Positions 20,041-28,524 of a stretch of DNA of 64,000 nucleotides are shown piece by piece. The notes beneath the pieces were generated by a model. It searched no databases, was not told where the DNA came from, and was given only the letters and a program-made list of their open reading frames with translations. The stretch is from Aquimonas sp044377145. GTDB taxonomy: Bacteria > Pseudomonadota > Gammaproteobacteria > Xanthomonadales > Xanthomonadaceae. The translations under genes and the position numbers were made by a program. The stretch lies in NCBI RefSeq assembly GCF_044377145.1, contig NZ_JBILJQ010000003.1:101060-165059 (forward strand). Direction: 5' to 3'. Numbering within the stretch: the stretch's first letter is position 1; each line of letters starts with the position of its first letter.

Positions 20041-22365
20041 TCAGCGCTGGCTTGCGGTCGGCTGAAAGAAGAACTCGCCGGCCTGATGTCCGGCGAACTG
20101 GATCGGCGCGTATTGCGGCACCTGTGAGATCGGTGCGTCCAGGGCAGCCAGGGCCAAGGCGGAATTGATCTCGCGGTACAGGCGCGCGCCTTCGATGACC
20201 CTGTTGTTGTCCTGCAGCACATTCAGGAAGGCGCGGGCGAAGTACGAGTGGCGACCGCTGCCCGCATCCGGAACCGGCTGCAGGCCACCCGAGGTCAAGG
20301 CGAGCCGCGAGCGTGAGTCGACCAAGCTGCGGACCCAAGCCGGCCAGTCGGCGCCGGGTTCGGTGGCGCCATAGGCGGGCATCGAGGTGTCCGCCAGCGC
20401 GCCGGCGTAACAGGAATCCGCCACCACCAGCACATGCTTCGAGGGCATGCTCTCCAGCAGATCGGAGATCGCACGGTTGGAGATCCAGCTGGTCGGCGTG
20501 CGGCTCTGCCCATCCACCGGAATCCAGTAGCCCTCGCGTCCGTCGCCGCTGAGTTCGCCGTGGCCGGCGTAGTACACCAGCAGGTTGTCTTCTGGCTTCA
20601 GCTGCTCGCGCAGCTCGGCCAGGGCGGAGAGGATGTCGAGTCGACTGCCGTTGAGCAGCAGCCGGGTCTCGTAGCCGTAGCGCTCGCGCAGCAGCTGGGC
20701 CACGGCGGTGGCGTCGTTGACCGCGCTGGAAAGGGCAGGAAAGCCCGCATCGCTGTAGCTGTTGTTGCCGATCACCAGTGCATGGAAGCGACCCAGTTTG
20801 ATATCCGCCGGCAGCTGGCCCGCACGCAGCGCCGGGCGCGCACTGGTGCTCGCGCGGCTGTCGCTGGGCAACAGGCTGAACGTGAGCTGGGCGACTTCGC
20901 CGCCACGACCCAGCGCCTCGATGCGCACTTCAGTGCCTTCTGGTGGCACCTCGACGCTGCCGCGGAACAGGCCGTTGTCGGCCAGCACCACTGGCAGATC
21001 ATTGATCGACAGCCGTTCGATCAACTGCGGCGATGAGACCCTTCCCACCACCGCCTGACGACCGGCTGCACTGCGAACGGCGGCGCCGCCGCTGCTGCGG
21101 GTCAGGCTCAGAGCCGGGCTGATCACTTCGAGCTGCGGCGACAGCGAGGCCAGCAGGCTGCCGTTCTCAAGCGCCACCTGCTGCTGCAGCTGGGCGATCT
21201 GCAGCTGCTGGTCGCGCAGGGCGGTCTCGCGCTGGGCCAGCTGGCCCTCCAGCAGTTTCATCAGCTCCCAATCTTCGCGGCTGCGGGCGTCGAGTTCGCT
21301 CTCAAGCTCATTGATGCGCTGGGTGTAGGCGGTGCGCTCCTGTTCAACCGCCGACTGCGCCTGGCCGAGGTCACGATTCAAACCCTCCAGCGCGGCCTGA
21401 CCTTGCTGCAGAGCCGAGGCCAGTCGCTGTTGCTGTTCGGCCAGCGCGGTCGGGTCGGCCGCTTCTGCGTTCTGATAAGCGGTCGCCTGCTCCTGGCGAC
21501 GTTCAACCGCACGCTGCTGGGCCGCCAAGCGCTCGCGCAGTTGCTGCAGCTCGGCCTCCTGCTGATCAATCCTGCTGCGCTGCGCGTCCAAACTGGCATT
21601 GGCGGCGCCGGCGCGATCGCGCACAGCGACCAGTTCACCGCGCAGGCGCTGCGCTTCGGCCTGTTCGCGGGCGTACTCGCTGCGGCGGTCGGCGAGCTCG
21701 GCTTCAAGCTCGCGGACCCGCGTCTTGAGAGTCTCGATCTGGCCCGCCTGCTGCTCGATTCGGGCATCGCGCGCTGCCAGCTCGACCCGCACCACCGAGG
21801 CGTACAGCAAGTCGTCGCTGGCCCCGGATGACGCGCGATAGAGATTCAGTGCGCGCAGCGGGTCGGCGGCAACGCCCTGTCCCTGCTCAAGCAGCACGGC
21901 CAGGTTGGCTTGGGCACGGCGGTTGCCCTGCGCTGCGGCTTTCTCGAACCAGCCGGCCGCCTTGCCAGGATCCGGCGTGGTCCCGAGGCCCTGCAGGAAA
22001 ATCTCGCCGACATGATTCTGTGCGTCCGCATCGCCGGCCTCGGCTGACGACAGCCATACCTGCAGCGCAGTGCGGTAGTCGGCGCGGTCATAGGCGACAA
22101 ACTCACCGCCACGGATCGCGCAGTCGGCCTGCGTGGTTCGCACCGGTCGGCGCGCCGACATGAAGTTGGCCTGGCCGCCCAAGCGGCGCATCTGGCCGGG
22201 CAGCAGGCAGTCGACAACAAACAGGTCTTCGGCATGCACCACGCCCGCGCTGCGGGCATGCACCGGCGGAGCACTGAGCGCTCCCAGCCAGACCAGAGCC
22301 GCCAACCCGAACCGCAGGCCGGAACGCGTCAAAGATCGCAGAAGCCCAGGGATTCGCGTTGACAT
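20041..22365 (-). CDS. caspase-fold (peptidase C14) protein with Sel1 repeats and coiled coil, exported
   Basis: A 774-residue multidomain protein. Residues 1-38 are a signal peptide (LVWLGALSAPPVHARSA). Residues ~80-170 carry Sel1-like repeats (GDADAQNHVGEIFLQGLGT, GNRRAQANLAVLLEQGQG). Residues ~180-410 form a long coiled coil rich in Q/E/L/R. A beta-rich linker precedes a C-terminal caspase-like p20 domain: HALVIGNNSYSDAG, the catalytic His in VYYAGHGE (~599) and the catalytic Cys in VVADSCYAGALAD (~651). Both residues are intact, so it is likely active. The start at 22365 has GGAGG upstream. It is divergent from the giant autotransporter gene across a 159-base spacer with a CRP-like site. 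Role unknown; envelope-located proteolysis is inferred. Confidence 0.9.
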   Translation of the reverse strand: MSTRIPGLLRSLTRSGLRFGLAALVWLGALSAPPVHARSAGVVHAEDLFVVDCLLPGQMRRLGGQANFMSARRPVRTTQADCAIRGGEFVAYDRADYRTALQVWLSSAEAGDADAQNHVGEIFLQGLGTTPDPGKAAGWFEKAAAQGNRRAQANLAVLLEQGQGVAADPLRALNLYRASSGASDDLLYASVVRVELAARDARIEQQAGQIETLKTRVRELEAELADRRSEYAREQAEAQRLRGELVAVRDRAGAANASLDAQRSRIDQQEAELQQLRERLAAQQRAVERRQEQATAYQNAEAADPTALAEQQQRLASALQQGQAALEGLNRDLGQAQSAVEQERTAYTQRINELESELDARSREDWELMKLLEGQLAQRETALRDQQLQIAQLQQQVALENGSLLASLSPQLEVISPALSLTRSSGGAAVRSAAGRQAVVGRVSSPQLIERLSINDLPVVLADNGLFRGSVEVPPEGTEVRIEALGRGGEVAQLTFSLLPSDSRASTSARPALRAGQLPADIKLGRFHALVIGNNSYSDAGFPALSSAVNDATAVAQLLRERYGYETRLLLNGSRLDILSALAELREQLKPEDNLLVYYAGHGELSGDGREGYWIPVDGQSRTPTSWISNRAISDLLESMPSKHVLVVADSCYAGALADTSMPAYGATEPGADWPAWVRSLVDSRSRLALTSGGLQPVPDAGSGRHSYFARAFLNVLQDNNRVIEGARLYREINSALALAALDAPISQVPQYAPIQFAGHQAGEFFFQPTASQR

Positions 22366-22441
22366 GCCGCCCTCCAGCCGTCGCCGGCTCTGTGCAAGTG
22401 GCGTGAGTATACTGGTGCCCAATCGTAGACGAGTGGCGCAA

Positions 22442-22457
22442 AGTGACCCTGATCACA
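22442..22457. promoter_or_regulatory. CRP/Clp-like binding site
   Basis: The sequence AGTGA-CCCTGA-TCACA matches the CRP consensus TGTGA-N6-TCACA at nine of ten arm positions. It lies in the 159-base spacer between the divergent caspase-fold gene (start 22365) and autotransporter gene (start 22525), 77 and 68 bases from the two start codons. Xanthomonads carry the CRP homologue Clp, which uses this consensus, so co-regulation of the two surface genes is plausible but inferred. Confidence 0.55.
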
Positions 22458-22524
22458 GCAAAGCCACCGCGCATCGGTTCTAGAAGGCTCACATTGGCGC
22501 CTGCTGCGCCTGAAGCGAGGTCGC

Positions 22525-25500
22525 ATGAACGCTGAACACTCGACAGACCGCCCGCACGCAACCCGCGTCCGCGCATTCCTCTGGCTCATGTTGTTCACGG
22601 TCGGGCTCGCCGCGAGCGGGCTCGCCAGTGCCACCGGCTGCCGCCTGGAGTTCAGCCAAACCTCGCCGATCGCCCTCCTTCCCGGGACCGCCACCACACT
22701 CCTGCTGTCGGCGGCGGACGCCGGCAGCGGTGCCTGCACGGCCGCGAGCTTCAACATCGTCACCCTGAGTGATACCACCGCCGGCACCGCGCTGACGCCC
22801 TTGACGGGAACGGCCATGTTCGGCGGTGGCCCGGTCACACTCAACGTCACCGCACCCAGTAGCGCCGGGGGCAGCGTCACCTGGCAGGCGATCTGTGCCA
22901 GCGGCTGCGAGGCCACCAACCCGCCCAATCCGACCTTCACGGTCAACATCGGTGTCGACGTCTACGCCATGAATTTCTTCAACCCCGCCGGCGGCATCGG
23001 CGCGGTCAACGGCGGAGAGACCCGGCCATTCAGCGTCCGTCTGTTGAAGAACGGCCTGCCCGCCTTCGCTGCAGGTGAGAATCAGGTCTGCTTCGAGTTC
23101 ACTGCGGGCGGCAACCCGGAAGGCGCTACGCTCAGCGGCGGCTCGGGCCCATGTGGCAATGGTGGGCGCCTGGTGCAAGCGGACAACACAGGCACCGCGC
23201 AGGCACTACTCGTCAGCGCGCCGGGCATGTGCACGCAAACGCGGGTACGGGCGACCGCAATCGGCTTTCCGGTGCCACAGACGCTTGAGTTCCGATTCGA
23301 TGGCCAAACTGTTCCAGTGATGAATGCAGTCAATGGCAGCGGGCAGTCAACGCCGGCAGGAACCGCCTTCGCCAGTCCGTTGAGTGTGGCCCTCGCCTGT
23401 CCTGGCCGCGGCCCCCTGACCGACAAGCCCGTCCGCTGGGATCGGATCAACAACACCAACATCGAGTTCGCAGGGGGCCTGCCCAGCATCGATACAGTGA
23501 CAGACGCCGCAGGGCTGACCTCGGTCTCGGTCACCGCCCTGGCGGCGACCGGTACGACCGCGGCCCGCGCGTGTCTCGAACCGAACTGCACGGTGAGCGT
23601 CACCCTGCCCTTGACGGTGCTGCCCGTGGCGGTGCGTGCGCTTGCCGCGCAGGGCCTGACCCAGTTGGAAGTCGCGCCGGGCACTAGCGTGCCGGTGTCC
23701 ACGCTGGCTCAGAACGACGGCGTGGCTGCCCCGAACACCGTGGTGAACTGGGCCGTGGTCGGCGGCAGCGCGGTTCTGGGTGGCGCCGCCACCAGCGCAA
23801 ATGCCAATGGAGTCGCTTCGAACTCGGTTGCGGCATCGCCCAGTGCCGGCACTGCGATCATTCGCGCGACCCGCAACGATGCTCCTGCATCCACGGTGGA
23901 TTTCACTCTCGACATCCCCGTCTATTCTCTCCTCGACGCCAGTCAGGGCAACCCGACGGTCACCGTGCCACAGGGCCAGCAGTCCACGCTGGCGGTGCAG
24001 GTGCAGCGGCAGACCGCAGCCACGCAGAATGCGCCCGGCCGCTTGGTCAGTTTCGCCGTCAGCAGTGGCCCCGGCCCGGCCAGCCTGCAACCGGTGTCCG
24101 GCGGGCTCAGCGACAACAACGGCATCGCGGCCGTGCAGTTCAGCTCCAGCGCGGTCGGCCTGTTCACCATCGAGGCAAGCTTCAGCCCTGGCCCCGGCTT
24201 TCCACCCTCGGTCGCCCTGCTGCAGATCGAGGTCACCGGCAGCACCAGCAGTCTGCGCATTGTCGAAGCTCCCGAGATTCTGTTCACCGACGAAACCACA
24301 GCGGGTGGCATTCGAGTTCGAGCCCTGCGCAGTGGCCAGACCGGATTGGTGGGCGCAGCCGGCATCCAGGTGGTCGTGCTGATCTCGCAAGGCTTCGCCA
24401 CCTTCGCAGAGGGCAGCGCCTTGGTGCAGATGACAACCGACGAGGATGGCTACGCGCAGACATCGCCGATTTCGGTCGGCCGCAGCACTGCTCCGCTGGA
24501 GTTCGAGATCCGGGCAACCGGCCGTGGCGCGCAGACGCTCACGCGCGCGGTAACGCCCTCGATCTACCGGCTGCAGGCACAGACGCCGACCCAGTCGCCG
24601 CGCATTGGCGAGCCGGTGGTGCTGCGGACCATCCTGACCCGACAAGGCAGTGCTCAGGCCGTGGCCCTGGCCAACGCGGAAATCGACTGGAGCAGCAGCG
24701 GTGGCAGCGTAACCCCGGCGCGCAGCCGGACCGATGCGACCGGCACGGCTGTGACCCGGTTCATTGCAAATGCCGCTGGCGACCAGATCGTTACGGCGCG
24801 CCTGAACTCAGCGCCGCAGTCGACGCCGGTCGAAGCACGCTTCCTGCTGTCGCCTGCCGGAAAAAGCCTGCAGATCGTGTCGGGAGACGCACAAACGGCC
24901 GCGGCCGGTGCCGCGCTGCCGTTTCCGGTGGTTGTCGAAGCCAGCGAAGCCGGGACACCGCAGGCGGGAGTCGCGGTGAACTTGACCGTGCTGCCCGAGG
25001 GCAGCGCCAGGGTCAGCCCGACCGAAGCGGTGACCGGCAACGATGGTCGCGCCAGCTTCAACGTGGTGCTGTCGCCAAATGCGCGCGGCGACCTGCGACT
25101 GCTGGCCGAGCGTGTGGATGCGCGCATCCAGGCCAATGGCGTTGTACGGGTTGGAACGCCACCGCGTGTGCGCAGCCTGGAGGCCAGCGCAGGCAATGGT
25201 CAGACGGCCCGGCCCGGCCAGCTGCTCGCGGCCCCGCTGCAAGTGCTGGCGCTGAATGACGGCGCCGCCGCCAGCGGCGTTCCGATCAGCTTCAGCGTAT
25301 CGCCGCTGGGTGCGGCAGTGGTGGAGCCTGCCGCCGCCACCACCGGGGCGGATGGCCGGCTGGCGGTTCAAGTTCGCCTTGGCGCCGAAGCGCAAGGCAG
25401 CGTGCGGATCAACGCCGCGCGCAGCGACGACCCCGGTGCCGTCGCAGAGTTCACCGTGTTTGCCGGCGGCAGCGGAGGCGAGCAGCGATTGGAAATCGAC

Positions 25501-27624
25501 AGTGGCAACAATCAGTCCGGCCTGGCGGGCACACGAGCCAATGAACTGGTGGTGCGATACACGCTGAACGGGCTGGCCGCGACAGATGTTCCCGTGCAAT
25601 GGAGTGTGCTTGAAGGTCCAGCCGTGCTCGATGCAGGTAACAGCCGCACCGACAGCCAAGGACGTGCGCGGATCGGCCTCCGAGTGGGCGACAGCGCAGG
25701 CAGCTCGCGCATTCGTGCGCGCGCCAATGAGCTTGACGTTTTGTTCAGCGTCAGCAGTTTCGAAGGCCAGCTGCAGCTCATCAGCGGAAGCGGCCAGACC
25801 GGCGCGCCCGGCGCAGCACTGGAGCAGCCACTGCGGGTGCGCCTGCTGCCGCAAGCCATCGCGGGTGTGCAGATCCAATGGCGAGTGCTCAGCGGTGGCG
25901 GTCAAATAAGCTCCGCGAGCAGCCTGACCAGCGCCAACGGCGAAGCGGAAACCCGCTGGACCCTGGGCTCGCAAGCCGGCCGCCAAACCGTCGGAGCGCG
26001 GCTGAGCACGGGCGCTGAGGTGGTTTTTGAAGCGAGCGCGCAGGCCATCGACAGCGAACTCGAGATCGTTGCCGGCAATGGACAGTTGCTCGCCATCGGC
26101 GGTGAGAGCGAGCCTCTCGTAGTGCGCGTGCGGGATTCCGCCGGCCTTGTCCAAGCCGGTCGCACCGTGCGCTGGAGCGCCGACAACGCCCTGCTCAGCG
26201 CCGACACCACCCAGACGGATGCCCAGGGCCGCGCCCAGATTCGCGCTCGGCTGCGGCAGCCCGGCGAGGCACGAATCCGTGCCAGTCTGCAAGGCGATGA
26301 TTCGCAGGTCAGCTTTGTACTCAATGGCGGCCTGGTGCAGATCAGCGGCCTGAACCCTCGTCAGCGCAGCGTCGCCACTGCGCTCGATCGAGCCTGTCCG
26401 GCCCTGGTTGCGCTTTCCGCGCGCACGCCCCAACAGCAGGATCTGTTCGAGCGCTGTGGCGATCTGATCGACGCCGCCGGCGACGATCGCCCTGGCCTGC
26501 TGGGTGCGCTGGATCAGCTGCCGAACGACGTCGGCCTGAACCTTGCGCGGGCGGGCGATGAAGCCTTGCGCGGGCAGGTGGCGAATCTCGACCAGCGTTT
26601 GCGCGCTCTGCGTAGCGAGGGCGGTGGAGCCAACCGCGTGCAAGTCGGGCTCGGGCTCAGCACACCGAACGGGATGCTGCCGCTTTCCGCCCTGCCGGCG
26701 CTGGCGCTGGCGGTTGGCGAGGACGACGTGAACCAGGAAATCGGCGAAGGCTTCGAGCGCTGGGGTGCATTTCTGACCGGCAGCTTCGGCCGCGGCCGCT
26801 CGCGCCAGCCGAGCTTGAACCCCGAATTCGATTACAGCCTGGGCAGTCTCACCGCGGGCGTCGATTACCGCTTCAGCGACAAGCTGGTCGCAGGCTTAGC
26901 ACTTGGCCTGAGCCGCGACGACACCGATCTCGCCAACTCGCGCGGCCAGCTGGAAAGCCGAGGCACCAGCCTGTCGGCCTACGCCAGCCTGTGGCTGCCG
27001 CGGGACTGGTATCTGGATGCAAACCTGAGCCGCGGCACCAATTCGTTTGACATGCATCGAAACATCCTGTTCGAGCTGGGCGGGCGCCGTGTCCAGCAGA
27101 CCGCCACGGCCAGCACGGATGCCGACCTGCTGGGCGGCAGTCTGTCGTTCGGGCGCGACTGGAATCACCGCGCCTGGGGACTGGGCGCCTACCTGCGGGC
27201 GCAGTTCAGCCGCGTCGAGTACGACCCGTTCGAAGAGCAGTTGATCAGTGGCCGCAGCGGTGAAGGCCTGGGCCTGCATGTCGAATCACCGCGCTGGAAC
27301 AGCCGCGAAGCCGTACTCGGCAGCCGAGCGAGCTATGTGATGAGCCGCGACTGGGGTGTGCTGATGCCGAACATCCTGCTGGAGTACAGCCGCGAGTTCA
27401 GCGATGACCCATCGCGACTTGATCTGCGCTTCCTGGCCGACCCCACCCGAACCGTGTTCAGCCAGAGCGGCGGCGCGATCGACCAGTCCTATCTGAATCT
27501 CGGGCTCGGCGTTTCCGCACTGTTCCCGGGCGGACGCTCCGCCTTCTTGCAGTACGAGCGACGTCTGTTGGACGATCGCATCAACCACTGGCTGCTGTCT
27601 TTCGGGGGGCGCATCGAGTTCTAG
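22525..27624 (+). CDS. giant type V autotransporter with Ig-like (invasin/Big-1-type) repeats
   Basis: A 1699-residue outer-membrane protein. Residues ~1-33 form a signal peptide (FLWLMLFTVGLAASGLASATG). The passenger (~35-1280) consists of many tandem Ig-like domains with recurrent signatures: VxxxxxGGxxxP..., Gly-Asn/Asp-Gly-Gln (GNGQTARPGQLL, GDAQTAAAGAAL, GSGQTGAPGAAL, NNQSGLAGT), and TDxxGxAxxRxRL, as in bacterial Ig-like group 1 domains. A helical linker (~1285-1390) leads to an autotransporter beta-barrel from ~1400 (GEGFERWGAFLTGSFGRG) to the C-terminal FGGRIEF, ending in aromatic Phe as required for BAM insertion. Likely an adhesin. GAAGCGAGG upstream supports the ATG. It is transcribed away from the caspase-fold gene. 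Confidence 0.92.
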   Translation: MNAEHSTDRPHATRVRAFLWLMLFTVGLAASGLASATGCRLEFSQTSPIALLPGTATTLLLSAADAGSGACTAASFNIVTLSDTTAGTALTPLTGTAMFGGGPVTLNVTAPSSAGGSVTWQAICASGCEATNPPNPTFTVNIGVDVYAMNFFNPAGGIGAVNGGETRPFSVRLLKNGLPAFAAGENQVCFEFTAGGNPEGATLSGGSGPCGNGGRLVQADNTGTAQALLVSAPGMCTQTRVRATAIGFPVPQTLEFRFDGQTVPVMNAVNGSGQSTPAGTAFASPLSVALACPGRGPLTDKPVRWDRINNTNIEFAGGLPSIDTVTDAAGLTSVSVTALAATGTTAARACLEPNCTVSVTLPLTVLPVAVRALAAQGLTQLEVAPGTSVPVSTLAQNDGVAAPNTVVNWAVVGGSAVLGGAATSANANGVASNSVAASPSAGTAIIRATRNDAPASTVDFTLDIPVYSLLDASQGNPTVTVPQGQQSTLAVQVQRQTAATQNAPGRLVSFAVSSGPGPASLQPVSGGLSDNNGIAAVQFSSSAVGLFTIEASFSPGPGFPPSVALLQIEVTGSTSSLRIVEAPEILFTDETTAGGIRVRALRSGQTGLVGAAGIQVVVLISQGFATFAEGSALVQMTTDEDGYAQTSPISVGRSTAPLEFEIRATGRGAQTLTRAVTPSIYRLQAQTPTQSPRIGEPVVLRTILTRQGSAQAVALANAEIDWSSSGGSVTPARSRTDATGTAVTRFIANAAGDQIVTARLNSAPQSTPVEARFLLSPAGKSLQIVSGDAQTAAAGAALPFPVVVEASEAGTPQAGVAVNLTVLPEGSARVSPTEAVTGNDGRASFNVVLSPNARGDLRLLAERVDARIQANGVVRVGTPPRVRSLEASAGNGQTARPGQLLAAPLQVLALNDGAAASGVPISFSVSPLGAAVVEPAAATTGADGRLAVQVRLGAEAQGSVRINAARSDDPGAVAEFTVFAGGSGGEQRLEIDSGNNQSGLAGTRANELVVRYTLNGLAATDVPVQWSVLEGPAVLDAGNSRTDSQGRARIGLRVGDSAGSSRIRARANELDVLFSVSSFEGQLQLISGSGQTGAPGAALEQPLRVRLLPQAIAGVQIQWRVLSGGGQISSASSLTSANGEAETRWTLGSQAGRQTVGARLSTGAEVVFEASAQAIDSELEIVAGNGQLLAIGGESEPLVVRVRDSAGLVQAGRTVRWSADNALLSADTTQTDAQGRAQIRARLRQPGEARIRASLQGDDSQVSFVLNGGLVQISGLNPRQRSVATALDRACPALVALSARTPQQQDLFERCGDLIDAAGDDRPGLLGALDQLPNDVGLNLARAGDEALRGQVANLDQRLRALRSEGGGANRVQVGLGLSTPNGMLPLSALPALALAVGEDDVNQEIGEGFERWGAFLTGSFGRGRSRQPSLNPEFDYSLGSLTAGVDYRFSDKLVAGLALGLSRDDTDLANSRGQLESRGTSLSAYASLWLPRDWYLDANLSRGTNSFDMHRNILFELGGRRVQQTATASTDADLLGGSLSFGRDWNHRAWGLGAYLRAQFSRVEYDPFEEQLISGRSGEGLGLHVESPRWNSREAVLGSRASYVMSRDWGVLMPNILLEYSREFSDDPSRLDLRFLADPTRTVFSQSGGAIDQSYLNLGLGVSALFPGGRSAFLQYERRLLDDRINHWLLSFGGRIEF

Positions 27625-27969
27625 CCGCTCGTCTGGCTGTGGCGGGCCTGGCCGCGAATCCGCCTGCGTTCCAGGCAATCTGCCGTTTCTTGGCCGCGAG
27701 CCTTCGCGGTCTGCCAACCGCCGAAGATTGCTGTCCGCGCGCAGTCGCCAATCGCCTCGTCACCAAAGCCTGACAGGCGGCTGGTGGCGAGGGGCTTGCG
27801 ACGGCGTTTGGGCCGGTTTCACGCGCGGCCTGCGGAGAATGCCTTCGCCTTTGCGTGGGTGCCTCGCCCCCCGCTTCAGGGCCGCCGTCTGCAAGCGCTG
27901 GGCGCGCGGCCAGGTTTGTGGTCTGAATGCCCTCTCACGCTGCGATCGATCGTTAAATGTGAACTCAAG
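27625..27969. other. 345-base spacer after the autotransporter
   Basis: No gene is supported. A short GC hairpin (GCCGCGAGCCTTCGCGG) lies about 70 bases after the autotransporter stop and could contribute to termination, although it lacks a U run. Upstream in-frame extension of the sigma-factor frame covers part of this region but reads as shadow sequence. The region should contain the promoter of the sigma/kinase operon. Confidence 0.45.
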
Positions 27970-28524
27970 ATGCCGATGGCTCTGACCGAACTCATCAACG
28001 CCGCGCGAGACGGTGACGCGGCGGCCGGCGAGCTGGCCTTGGCTGAAACCTATCGGCAACTCAGGCTGCTCGCTCAGCGGGTCAGCGGTGGCGCGGACGC
28101 CGAACTGAGCCCGACCGAGCTGCTGCATGAGGCTTGGTTCAAATTGTTTCCCCAGGACGGCGCCGCGGCGCTCGCCAGCCGCAGCCATTTCATGAACCTG
28201 GCCGCGCGCGCGATGCGTCAGGTGCTGGTCGATCTGGCCCGCGAACGCGGCGCTCAGAAACGTGGCGGCGGCTGGCTGGCCGTGACCTTCAGCGCCGCCC
28301 TTGGGCAGCCGGCCGAGCAGCTTGATCTGCTCGAAGTCGACCATGCATTGCAGCGGCTGGAACGTCGCGACCCGCGGCTGGTGCGAATTGTCGAAGCCTA
28401 CTTTTTCGCCGGCCTCAGCTTCGAGCAAACGGGCGCTGCACTGGGCATCAGCGAACGCAGCGCGCGCCGCGGCTGGGAACTCGCGCGCGCGTTTCTCAGC
28501 ACCGAACTGGCCGGCAGCGCATGA
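27970..28524 (+). CDS. ECF-type RNA polymerase sigma factor (sigma-70 X6-like)
   Basis: A 184-residue sigma factor with region 2 at about residues 15-90 (AETYRQLRLLAQRVSG, LSPTELLHEAWFKLF, FMNLAARAMRQVLVDLARER) and region 4 at about 125-180 (LERRDPRLVRIVEAYFFAGL, then the helix-turn-helix FEQTGAALGISERSARRGWEL). The ELLHEAWFKL and RQVLVDxARxR patterns are typical of the TIGR02999 'X6' group, which often sits beside Ser/Thr kinases. Start ATG at 27970 (alternative 27976). Its stop overlaps the kinase start by four bases (ATGA), so the two are translationally coupled. No anti-sigma factor is adjacent, so kinase-dependent control is the natural hypothesis. Confidence 0.9.
   Translation: MPMALTELINAARDGDAAAGELALAETYRQLRLLAQRVSGGADAELSPTELLHEAWFKLFPQDGAAALASRSHFMNLAARAMRQVLVDLARERGAQKRGGGWLAVTFSAALGQPAEQLDLLEVDHALQRLERRDPRLVRIVEAYFFAGLSFEQTGAALGISERSARRGWELARAFLSTELAGSA

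Noticed and set aside
24808..26643. 611-residue leftward frame
   Set aside because: It lies antisense within the Ig-repeat autotransporter; its apparent repeats come from the repeated sense sequence.
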